This document shows, piece after piece, positions 26,328 to 34,283 of a stretch of 64,000 nucleotides of DNA; position 1 is the stretch's first letter; each line of letters begins with the position of its first letter. The position numbers were made by a program, and so were the translations under genes. Source of the DNA: Cyanosarcina radialis HA8281-LM2 (lineage in GTDB: Bacteria; Cyanobacteriota; Cyanobacteriia; Cyanobacteriales; CCAP-1448); NCBI GenBank assembly GCA_019359615.1, contig JAHHHA010000015.1, positions 62,001-126,000 of the forward strand, in the 5' to 3' direction. The notes under the pieces were generated by a model that worked only from the letters and a program-made list of their open reading frames with translations, was not told where the DNA came from and ran no database searches.

Positions 26328-27848
26328 GGCTGGAGCAGTGGCGTTGACCTGCCCAGTGGAGGCGCTAAAAGTCAAAGGGATCTGGCGCTGACCTTGATCT
26401 TGTCCGTGGGTAGGCGCTCCCAGGCGAACTAGAGACACTCTAGCGATCGAAGTTGCATCTGGGGTGTCAATCGTCAACGGCTGATTGTAGGTGAAGGCGG
26501 TAGGAGCGCTGGTAATAGTGGGGCGGGTGGCTAGCTCGCCGGAACCATCTGGTCTGAAGAGATAAGGCGGCGAGAAGATCTCGATATCTTTGCGCAAATA
26601 ACCTGCGGCTTGGCAGTCAAGGCAGATCCCGCCGCCGCCCGTCAATACCCGGCCGTCTGGCAGCAGCATGGCCACAGAATGGTATTGGCGGGTAACTTCG
26701 GCGCTGGCCAGTTCCCGCCAAGCGCCAGTGGCAGGATTCCACACTTCAGCCGCGTATACTCCAGCATTGAGATCGACTAGCGAGGCATTACTGTTCAAAC
26801 CACCCGTAGCCAGTACGGTGCCATTTGGCAGCACGGTGAGATTGTGTTGGCGGCGAGCATAAATCATATTGCCAGTAGCATAAGAGGCTGGAGCGCCACT
26901 GCTGACGTTGACGAGCCGAGCCGTATTGGTCGGCGGCAAACCACCGCCGGCCACCAAAAATCTGCCGATGCCATACATGACATAGCTGCCGTAGGAGCGA
27001 TCGATCCCGTCGCGATTGCCAAATACTTGCCACGAACCAGTTCCGGCTGTATTAATCGCTCGCATTTGGCGGCGCGGCCCGGCATAAAACACTCGACCAT
27101 CAACGTTAGTTTGAATAAACGGATATTCCCTGTTATGCCCGAAGATAGCCGTGGTCAAAGTCCGCATGACGTTGTTGATTTGGTAGACCTCATGGGTGTT
27201 AGGTCCGCCTCCCATCACGAACTGTTCGCCATTAGGCAATGCTGCCACTGAGGGATACCAGCGTTCGTAAGCCATATCCGGCCCCCGCGACCAACTGTTG
27301 GTGTTGAAGTCGAAAAAGTGAGTTTGGCGAATCCCATCTAAGTTGACATTTTTGTTGCCACCAGCCACAAACACTCTGCCGTCTGCTAGATGGGCAAAAC
27401 CAGCGCAGAAGATGTTGAAACCGCTTAGGTCTATGCGTACCGAGGTGTTGGTGTTGGGGTCCCATACGGCGGCGCGAGTAGTAGTTTGTTCGGGGTAATT
27501 CTCATTCGGTAGTTCTCCAACCGAGTCCCACATCAATACTTTGCCGTTAGGTAGCAAGGCCATGAAGATTGGCACTATGGGCATATCGATGATGGGCGAC
27601 CACTGCCCGACTTGGTCGGGCGAACCCCCATTCAAGGATCTGACTCTAGAGTTCGGACTGTAACGACGCAAGCCTGCTTTAGGATTGGCTCCCTGTTCCA
27701 GCTTTTTCATTCCCTGACTTGCTAGCTTGCCCTCTTGTCCGTCGCCGTGCTCATGTCCTGCGTTGTGTGCTGGCGCGGGGCTAGCTGTTGCCATAGCCAA
27801 AGCTGTCCCCAACACGATCGCGCTCGTGGGAACACTATTAATTTTCAT
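25782..27848 (-). CDS. secreted copper-radical oxidase with ricin-type lectin domain, copy C
   Basis: 688 residues. Same layout as copies A and B but the most divergent through the signal peptide and propeller (starts KINSVPTSAIVLGTALAMATA; His-rich HNAGHEHGDGQEG). Active-site residues are kept: Cys148 in IFCAG, Tyr198 in ERWYPS, the Tyr-His pair in RQYHS and the His in APTHGQDQGQR. The C-terminal lectin domain is identical to that of copy B. It is first in the leftward direction and has its own 540-base upstream region, so it is the likely ancestor or operon head. Spacers of about 150 bases, each with an inverted repeat, mean the other two may also have their own promoters. Confidence 0.87.
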   Translation of the reverse strand: MKINSVPTSAIVLGTALAMATASPAPAHNAGHEHGDGQEGKLASQGMKKLEQGANPKAGLRRYSPNSRVRSLNGGSPDQVGQWSPIIDMPIVPIFMALLPNGKVLMWDSVGELPNENYPEQTTTRAAVWDPNTNTSVRIDLSGFNIFCAGFAHLADGRVFVAGGNKNVNLDGIRQTHFFDFNTNSWSRGPDMAYERWYPSVAALPNGEQFVMGGGPNTHEVYQINNVMRTLTTAIFGHNREYPFIQTNVDGRVFYAGPRRQMRAINTAGTGSWQVFGNRDGIDRSYGSYVMYGIGRFLVAGGGLPPTNTARLVNVSSGAPASYATGNMIYARRQHNLTVLPNGTVLATGGLNSNASLVDLNAGVYAAEVWNPATGAWRELASAEVTRQYHSVAMLLPDGRVLTGGGGICLDCQAAGYLRKDIEIFSPPYLFRPDGSGELATRPTITSAPTAFTYNQPLTIDTPDATSIARVSLVRLGAPTHGQDQGQRQIPLTFSASTGQVNATAPANANIAPPGYYMLFILNSSGVPSVASMVQVQSSSPTGNSFVSTAVARHSNRCLDVPNAQLVDGVQLQQWSCNGGNSQNFQFRPIAGTTNTYNLVNVNSNKCLVVQGAALSDGAKILQSTCGGSTNQQFRLESMGDSYYRLVAVHSNKCAVVGGGPTATGDGAKIVQWTCNTNPNHQWRITIP

Positions 27849-28386
27849 GGAATTTTGCCTCTAACTAAAACCTGGTGAGTTTGTCGATTACTTGCTAATT
27901 AGCTTAATTATCTCTATGCTTTTATTTGCATACAACTAATAAGCTAAAAACTTAAAAAAACTATATAGCCATTTAAATGGAGCTACGTATAGTTGGCGAT
28001 CGCTTCTCCGTGAAAATACTGACTTAGTAGTAGAGTTCCCAAAAATTAACCCGCGATCGCAAATCGGTTAAAAATTTTTTCGAGCGCTGGTTTGTCCGCA
28101 ACGATAGCGCCATAATGCCTGCCAGACATGAGTTATAGCGTTTTACAGATCGTCGGACAGAGCGATCTAAGTCAGTTAAAATATCTTTAACTCACTGGTA
28201 AATTTTATATATAGCCAATTAAGCATTTAATAATTCTAAGTATATTCAACGATCTGTTGCGTGTAGAGAGAGGAAAAGATGGTAGGGTTTCAAAGAGAAA
28301 AAAATGGAAAAAAGCAAAGAGTAGAACCATCTTTCCCGATCGCCGATCGCCTTTTCCCGCTCGTCAATAGTTTGCTGTAGGTATTT
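27849..28386. other. AT-rich intergenic region between divergent oxidase C and thyX-like genes
   Basis: 538 bases with no gene seen. It holds the inverted repeat at 27915-27932, the 12-base palindrome CCATTTAAATGG (27969-27980) and several A/T runs. Promoters for both flanking genes are expected here. Confidence 0.6.
27915..27932. promoter_or_regulatory. inverted repeat upstream of oxidase copy C
   Basis: TATGC-TTTTATTT-GCATA, 67 bases before the start codon. It shares arm length, the eight-base T-rich spacer and position with the elements before copies A and B but differs in sequence, so it is independent support for a functional site. Confidence 0.4.
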
Positions 28387-30054
28387 ATGACTCAATCGTG
28401 GGAAGAATCGCTAACAGAAGATGAAGAGCGTTTGCTACAGCCCTTTGTGACTAATGGAGAGCGATCGGTTTTTGGGTTGCGCAATTTACCAGAAGTTATT
28501 AAGGGCGCTTTGTTCTCGCGGTATAGCCGCAGCGATAAAAGTTTGCGCCGCCTATTGCTAGATGAGTTCATCCAAGCGCCAGAAGCCGATTTTCGGGGCA
28601 TCGTCGGCAGTCTAGAGACACGAAATGGCGCGTTTGAGAGTAATAGCGAGCAATTATTAGCAATTCAACGGGCGATCGCTTTTTACGATCGGGTGTTGAT
28701 CGGTTACGGCGATGACTCAGTGGCAGAACTAGGAGGGGCGCATATTGCTTGCGAGGGGATTAGTAATATCGCCGCCAAAATTATTGAAGACTCTCGGTTA
28801 GGAATCTCTCCTTTAGAGAAATCGACTAGATACGTGCCGTTCGATCGACAAGTTAACGGACGCTACCGTTATTATCGCGAACCATCGATCGTGGCTTCTA
28901 GCCATGCTGGGCGTTACGAGTCAACCTTAGATAATTTATTTGACACTTACACCAGTCTTTACGAGCCGCTTTTAAGTTGGGTAAAAGCCAACTCGCCACC
29001 AGATCCGAATGTTTCAGAAAGAGCTTATAACAGTGCTGTTAAAGCCAAAACTTTAGATTTGTTACGGGGTTTATTGCCAATGGCTACTCTAACTAACGTG
29101 GGCTTGTTTGGCAACGGACGTGCCTTTGAATATTTATTAGTAAAACTGGCAGCTTCACCGCATGAAGAAGTGCGATCGCTCGGCCAGATGATGCAGCAAG
29201 AATTAGATTTAATGATTCCTTCGTTTGTCAAGCGGGCTAAAAGCGATCGAGGTTTGGCAGCCGCACGCTATCTAGCCACCAATTGCGATCGCACTCACCA
29301 ACTAGCACAAAAGATCGTAGAGACGCGTCATGGCGAATTTCTACAAAGCGGGTCGGAATCAACAGCAACGGTGCAATTAGTTGAATACGCCGATAACGCA
29401 GAATTAAAAGTAGTTGCTGCTATTCTTTACCCTCAAACCGATCTGCCGTTAACTCAGATCGAAAAATACGTTATCGATTTATCGGCCGCAGAACGCCAAG
29501 AAATTATTAATACTTATGTGGGCGATCGAGAGTCGCGTTTTCATCGTCCGGGACGAGCTTTTGAAGCTACTTACTATACATTCGATATCCTGGCAGATCT
29601 AGGAGCATATCGGGATTTACATCGCCATCGAGTTCTGACTCAAGAACGCCAGCGATACTCCGTCCGTCACGGGTATATAGTTCCCCAAGAAATCGAGGCA
29701 GCAAATCTAGATTTGCCTTATCGTCAGGCTTTAGATGATGCCGCTGCTACTTTTGAATCGATCGCTCGAACTTTACCAGAAGCAGCACAGTATGTCGTGC
29801 CTTTGGCTTATCGCACCCGCTGGCGCATTCAATTAAATCTTCGCGAAGTTTACCATTTGGTGGAATTGCGAAGCTCTCGTCAAGGACATCCTTCTTATCG
29901 GTTTGTCGCTCAAGAGATATATCGACAAATTAATGCCGTTCATCCGATGTTAGTAGCTAATATGAAGTTTGTAGATCTCAACGATTACGATCTAGAGCGG
30001 TTAGCAGCAGAACAAAGAATAGATATCAAATTGCAACAGAGCGAGCGAAAATAA
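28387..30054 (+). CDS. double-domain ThyX-like protein (FAD-dependent thymidylate synthase family)
   Basis: 555 residues, about twice the length of ThyX. Both halves show the fold's pattern: a first half with VAELGGAHIACEGISNIAAKIIEDSRLG ... EKSTRYVPFD, and a second half with HRPGRAFEATYYTFDILADLGAYRDLHRHRVLTQERQRYSVRHGY, ending with ELRSSRQGHPSYRFVAQEIYRQI. The canonical ThyX motif RHRxxSxxxxSxR appears only in altered form in each half (DLHRHRVLTQERQRYS; the first half lacks RHR). ThyX makes dTMP with flavin, NADPH and methylenetetrahydrofolate; this fused form may keep a flavin-linked activity, but the substrate is not certain. It is not in an operon and lies between the oxidase cluster and the CRISPR array. 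Confidence 0.75.
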   Translation: MTQSWEESLTEDEERLLQPFVTNGERSVFGLRNLPEVIKGALFSRYSRSDKSLRRLLLDEFIQAPEADFRGIVGSLETRNGAFESNSEQLLAIQRAIAFYDRVLIGYGDDSVAELGGAHIACEGISNIAAKIIEDSRLGISPLEKSTRYVPFDRQVNGRYRYYREPSIVASSHAGRYESTLDNLFDTYTSLYEPLLSWVKANSPPDPNVSERAYNSAVKAKTLDLLRGLLPMATLTNVGLFGNGRAFEYLLVKLAASPHEEVRSLGQMMQQELDLMIPSFVKRAKSDRGLAAARYLATNCDRTHQLAQKIVETRHGEFLQSGSESTATVQLVEYADNAELKVVAAILYPQTDLPLTQIEKYVIDLSAAERQEIINTYVGDRESRFHRPGRAFEATYYTFDILADLGAYRDLHRHRVLTQERQRYSVRHGYIVPQEIEAANLDLPYRQALDDAAATFESIARTLPEAAQYVVPLAYRTRWRIQLNLREVYHLVELRSSRQGHPSYRFVAQEIYRQINAVHPMLVANMKFVDLNDYDLERLAAEQRIDIKLQQSERK

Positions 30055-30064
30055 GTCTAACATT

Positions 30065-30319
30065 TTATGAAGGATTGCCCATCCACCCAAATAGTTTAGC
30101 TAGTCCCCCTAGAATGGCAACTATCAGCCCAATAACAATCCCTCGACTGATAAACTCTTGAGACTCAAAGCGTTTACCTAATCCATCCATTTTTTCTTCT
30201 AGGCGGGCTTGTCCTACCTCTAGCTTCGTGAGGCGTTCGTCAATCTTGTCTAGCTTCTGACCGATCTGGGTTAGGATTTGATTTAAATCTGTCGTCACCT
30301 GTATTGGTGCATTGGACAT
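30065..30319 (-). CDS. small coiled-coil membrane protein
   Basis: 84 residues from the ATG at 30319, which has GGGAGAG upstream; an in-frame start at 30352 would add 11 residues. A heptad-rich coiled coil (LNQILTQIGQKLDKIDERLTKLEVGQARLEEKMDGLGKRF) is followed by one membrane helix (GIVIGLIVAILGGLAKLFGW) at the C-terminus. Similar short proteins are common and uncharacterised in cyanobacteria. It converges with the ThyX-like gene and its start lies about 210 bases from the CRISPR array. No function is assigned. Confidence 0.65.
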   Translation of the reverse strand: MSNAPIQVTTDLNQILTQIGQKLDKIDERLTKLEVGQARLEEKMDGLGKRFESQEFISRGIVIGLIVAILGGLAKLFGWMGNPS

Positions 30320-30529
30320 TGTGTTTCTCTCCCTTCCCAAAGTTTTCTGCATTAGGAACTGTATTTATTATCGATCGAATACTTGTGTTTTCACCAATTT
30401 TGCTGGGGATACTTAAAGGTCGATCGCATCAAACAGATACGACACACCTAAAATGGTGTTCGTGCGACGGATTTTTAAGTTGAAGTCAAAGCTAAGGTTA
30501 TCGCTATCTAACGCACCCTACTGAATCTT

Positions 30530-31003
30530 GGCATCAACGCCTTACGGCATCTAAGGTAAAAGCACAGGCAAGTTGAAGTTGCGATCGAAGTTGCGATAAT
30601 CGTGATCAACGCCTTACGGCATCTAAGGTAACAGCACGCGATATTTTGCGAACACGACAAAGTGTCCAAGTCGTGATCAACGCCTTACAGCATCTAAGGT
30701 AACAGCACGTGAAAATAGGTTTTCCACCAAAGACGAGGGCGCTTGTGATCAACGCCTTACGGCATCTAAGGTAACAGCACAAGGGAGTGTTGACGCACTC
30801 CCGTTTTTCTTGTTGCAGTGATCAACGCCTTACGGCATCTAAGGTAACAGCACCCCTGACCGACCCCCCGGCTCCCCCTGGTCAATCCCGTGATCAACGC
30901 CTTACGGCATCTAAGGTAACAGCACAACCAAGCCGATCGCCCCTCAAACATATCGGCGACTAACTGCGTGATCAACGCCTTACGGCATCTAAGGTAACAG
31001 CAC
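30530..31003 (-). CRISPR. CRISPR array, 7 repeats of 36 bp, 6 spacers, no adjacent cas genes
   Basis: Repeats at 30530, 30602, 30673, 30745, 30818, 30890 and 30968, each 36 bases, beginning GTGATCAACGCC and ending AAGGTAACAGCAC on the plus strand. Spacers are 36, 35, 36, 37, 36 and 42 bases and all differ. Inside the repeat, CCTTA and TAAGG can pair over a seven-base loop, and GTG/CAC close the ends. The first repeat is degenerate at both ends (GGCATC..., GTAAAAGCAC) and the third has one change, so the old end is at low coordinates; with an AT-rich flank on the other side, transcription is inferred to be leftward. No cas gene is within the window. Confidence 0.96.
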
Positions 31004-31520
31004 GGCGATCGCCAAAACCCGCTTTCCATAACTGCTCTGAAGCCATTTTACAAGCACCTCAAATTTTTTCGACTCTCAAAAATACTTTTTTCACTAAAAA
31101 TATCTTTACTGTACCTGTAACAACCCTCTATCAAGCCTTTTGAGAAATGCAAGCACCTCGCCGAGAAGAAAAAAGCCTGTATAGCTTATGTCGCATGGCA
31201 TAGAGATAACTTTGACTGACAAATTCGATCGCCCGCTCGCAGGTGCTTGCTTTTTTAGCAGAATCATCTTTACGCCCCGCTGCCACGAATCTAACTTCTA
31301 AACGGCTAATTTGTCATTGGTGGCAGCATTGAGAATTTGTGTGGAAATCATGACAAAATTGCGAGCCGCCTCAGAAAAGGTGAGCTATAGTGGGGGGAAT
31401 TCTGAGGTTTCTAGGTAAATTTACTAGATTAGCAAGCTACGCTAACCGCACCCACTCTTGGGATGCAGCTTTGTCCTATTGAAGTCAGGCAAATTGCAAG
31501 ATCGGAACTTCGAGGTTTTT
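31004..31520. other. CRISPR leader-like region and spacer to the glycosyltransferase
   Basis: 517 bases without a gene. The 150 bases next to the array are AT-rich, as in leaders. CAAGCACCTC occurs at 31051-31060 and 31150-31159, and its complement AGGTGCTTGC at 31241-31250 is followed by six T; the last two can form a 10-bp stem around an 82-base loop. The right half leads to the glycosyltransferase start and contains its promoter, not identified. Confidence 0.6.
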
Positions 31521-32753
31521 ATGAAAATAGGATACTTAATCCCTGAATTTCCAGGACAAACGCATATTTGGATGTGGCGCGAAATCAGCCATATGCGAGA
31601 GTGGGGGGCAAAGATCGATATTTTCTCCACTCGAAAACCAACCCCAGAAGTTACGGCCAGGCATGAGTGGGCTAACTGTGCGATCGAGGAAACGTTTTAT
31701 TTATGGCCGCAAAACCCTTGGCAATTGCTATCTGGAGTTATTTGGGCTATGTGGCGATGCCCAAAAGGACTCTGGCAAGTTATCGTCCTCTGCTTCTCTA
31801 TTAAACTCGATCGACGGCCCGTTTGGCGGACGACTTTGCCTTTGGCACTGGTGGCTACAACCCTGGCCCGCGAAGCCTTGAAGCGAGATATCCAACACTT
31901 TCACAGCCAAACCTGTTCCAATTCAGCGATTCTAGCCATGATGGTCAAGCGTTTGGTCGATATCCCATTCTCCCTGACGCTCAATGCCAACATTGAATGG
32001 TGGGGAGGAGCAATGAAACAGAAGTTTTCAGAAGCAGAATTCACCATAGCAGTTGCCAAATGGTTGCTAGAACAAATTCGTTCTGACTATCCAGAACTGT
32101 CTCCGGAACGGGCAGTTATTGGCCGTCACGGTGTAGATACGCAGAAATGGTATCCGCTCAAAGATGCGTTTCGATCGCAACCCGAACTTTTTCAAGCAAT
32201 TACTGTCGGTCGCTTACACCCTTGTAAGGGTCATGATGTCTTAATTGGCAGTATCAAGTTGCTCGCAGACAGCAATCGCCAGGTGATGCTAACGATTGTT
32301 GGGGCTGGACCCGAAGAACAAAACCTCAAATCGCTCGTTCGAGAGCTTGAGTTAACAGATCGGGTTCGGTTTGCTGGTTCGGTATCTGAAGAGGAAATTA
32401 TGGCGCTGATGAATCGATCGGATGTATTCGTACTTGCCAGCCATGCCGAACCTTTAGGCGTAGTCTATATGGAAGCTATGGCATCAGGAGTCGCCACTAT
32501 TGGTACCAATGCTGGGGGAGTTCCTGAAATTATTACCGATGGGCAAGATGGTTTATTAGTGCCACCGGAGAATGAAGTGGCTTTAAAACAAGCGATCGAG
32601 CTTTTGATGGATGATTCCCAATTCAGACTACAGCTAGCTCGAAATGGCAGAAAAACTACTGTAGAGCGTTTTGATAGTCGTTTCGGTGCAGCCGTGCTGT
32701 ACGAGAAGCTATATGGTTTTTCGCCGATGGCCCAGATGCTAGCTAAGAACTAA
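31521..32753 (+). CDS. GT4-family glycosyltransferase
   Basis: 410 residues from the ATG at 31521 (KIGYLIPEFPGQTHIW); 21 residues read upstream of it are not credible. GT-B fold: the C-terminal domain has AITVGRLHPCKGHDVLI, LTIVGAGPEEQNLKSLVREL, VRFAGSVSEEEIMALMNRSDVFVLAS and the nucleotide-sugar E-x7-E motif in EPLGVVYMEAMASGVATI. It transfers a sugar from a nucleotide donor, probably in polysaccharide or glycolipid synthesis. A second GT4 gene follows in the same direction after 187 bases, suggesting they act in one pathway. The sugar and acceptor are unknown. Confidence 0.9.
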   Translation: MKIGYLIPEFPGQTHIWMWREISHMREWGAKIDIFSTRKPTPEVTARHEWANCAIEETFYLWPQNPWQLLSGVIWAMWRCPKGLWQVIVLCFSIKLDRRPVWRTTLPLALVATTLAREALKRDIQHFHSQTCSNSAILAMMVKRLVDIPFSLTLNANIEWWGGAMKQKFSEAEFTIAVAKWLLEQIRSDYPELSPERAVIGRHGVDTQKWYPLKDAFRSQPELFQAITVGRLHPCKGHDVLIGSIKLLADSNRQVMLTIVGAGPEEQNLKSLVRELELTDRVRFAGSVSEEEIMALMNRSDVFVLASHAEPLGVVYMEAMASGVATIGTNAGGVPEIITDGQDGLLVPPENEVALKQAIELLMDDSQFRLQLARNGRKTTVERFDSRFGAAVLYEKLYGFSPMAQMLAKN

Positions 32754-32786
32754 ACTTCCTGGCGTTTAAACAAATAACTCCATCAA

Positions 32787-32843
32787 TATCTCTAAAAAGA
32801 TAGAGGTAAAAACACGAGATTATCTCTAAAAAAATAGAGGTAA
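32787..32843. repeat. two direct copies of a small hairpin element
   Basis: TATCTCTAAAAAGATAGAGG at 32787 and TATCTCTAAAAAAATAGAGG at 32821, 34 bases apart. Each can form a CTCTA/TAGAG stem. They lie between the two glycosyltransferase genes, about 100 bases before the second. Confidence 0.6.
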
Positions 32844-32940
32844 GAGAGTAGTATTGTTTGTGTTTTTTTGCGCTCAAAAAAAGAGATTTGTACTATTTTC
32901 TCTACCTTCAAATCGTCGATAGTTTCAGGAGTCATAGGTC

Positions 32941-34257
32941 ATGACGATAAGATTAAAAGTTTTATCAATTATCGAGCAGTGCAATCCAGAATGGTCTTCA
33001 GTCCCTCTAGAAGGATATAAATTTTATGAGGAGCTTAGTAACCTAGTTGATACGACACTGGTTACTCATGAAAGGAATAAGCCAGCTTTAGAAAAAAGGC
33101 ATCCAAATGCCAAAATCGTCTACATATTTGAAAGCCCAATTATCAAGCGTTACTACAAACTGGCCGAGCGATTGAGCACGATTAAAAATAAAACTATTTG
33201 GCCGCTATACAACACCTTGATTTATCCAATTTATGCTGAGTTCGATCGCTTGGTTTATCAGAAATTTAAAGATGCTATTGCTAGAGGTGAGTACGATATA
33301 GTTCATGCCATCACGCCGATGATGCCCCGCTATCCAGTCAAGGCTATAAAAGCTTGCCAAAATACACCATTTGTGATCGGACCTGTAAATGGTGGCGTGC
33401 CATTTCCTTCAGGATTTCAAAAGGTGGCTCGCAAAGAGTTCTCTTACTTTAATTTTCTGCGAGCGGTGGGGCGGTTTATTATTCCTGGCTACCGCACGAC
33501 TTACGAGCAAGCCGATCGCATTCTAGCTGGCTCTAGTTACACGCTAAATTCGATCGACGACTTGTTCGAGATTGAAGGCGATCGGATGGAACTTTTCTAT
33601 GAAAATGGGGTGAATAATTTTAGTCCGGAATTAAAGATTAGAGATGCGCTTGCTAACGCGAAAAATATTGCCCGCGTAAATCTCCTGTTTGTGGGACGGC
33701 TCGTTCCGTATAAGGGGGCTGATATGGTAATCGAAGCAGTTAGTAAATTAGATCCCGCTCTCTTAGAAAAAATCACTCTAACTATTGTAGGCGACGGTTC
33801 CGAACGTCAGGTTTTAGAAGAGCAAGTCGATCGACTCAATCTTCAAGATCGAGTTCGGTTTACTGGTTGGGTTGCCCAGGAAGAAACATCGAGTTATTAC
33901 AAAAACTCTGACATTTTTTGTTTTCCCTCTGTACGAGAGTTTGGTGGAGCGGTAGTATTAGAAGCTATGGCTAATGGCTTGCCTTGTATTGTGGTAGATA
34001 ATGGTGGCATCGGCGAGTATGTTACCGAAGCCACGGGTTTTAAAATTAATCCCCTCTCTAGAGAGTTTGTAGTTCGAGAACTCAAAAAACATATCGAGCA
34101 ACTGGCTCAAAACCCAGTTATGCGGCAAAATATGTCGCTCAAAGCGATCGAACGGGCAAAAGAATTTACTTGGGATGTCAAAGCTCAAAAAATTGTTGAT
34201 ATTTATCATCAACTGCTGGAAAATTCACCGTCAGTTGCCAAAGCGAACAATAGGTGA
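32941..34257 (+). CDS. GT4-family glycosyltransferase
   Basis: 438 residues. N-terminal acceptor domain (about 1-230) with HAITPMMPRYPVKAIKAC; the C-terminal donor domain has NLLFVGRLVPYKGADMVIEAV, LTIVGDGSERQVLEEQVDRL, VRFTGWVAQEETSSYYKNSDIFCFPS and E-x7-E in REFGGAVVLEAMANGLPCIV. A retaining GT4 enzyme, probably making an exopolysaccharide or cell-surface glycan together with the gene before it. It converges with gpsA after a 26-base gap. Substrate unknown. Confidence 0.9.
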   Translation: MTIRLKVLSIIEQCNPEWSSVPLEGYKFYEELSNLVDTTLVTHERNKPALEKRHPNAKIVYIFESPIIKRYYKLAERLSTIKNKTIWPLYNTLIYPIYAEFDRLVYQKFKDAIARGEYDIVHAITPMMPRYPVKAIKACQNTPFVIGPVNGGVPFPSGFQKVARKEFSYFNFLRAVGRFIIPGYRTTYEQADRILAGSSYTLNSIDDLFEIEGDRMELFYENGVNNFSPELKIRDALANAKNIARVNLLFVGRLVPYKGADMVIEAVSKLDPALLEKITLTIVGDGSERQVLEEQVDRLNLQDRVRFTGWVAQEETSSYYKNSDIFCFPSVREFGGAVVLEAMANGLPCIVVDNGGIGEYVTEATGFKINPLSREFVVRELKKHIEQLAQNPVMRQNMSLKAIERAKEFTWDVKAQKIVDIYHQLLENSPSVAKANNR

Positions 34258-34283
34258 AGGGGCGATTACTAAATCCGGTTAAA

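Noticed and set aside
30766..31029. 87-codon open frame inside the CRISPR array
   Set aside because: The translation is the CRISPR repeat read three times (CCYLRCRKALIT); it is not a gene.
31149..31256. tracrRNA-like gene beside the CRISPR array
   Set aside because: The inverted arms and T run look suggestive, but no stretch complementary to the CRISPR repeat was found there and no type II or V effector is present.
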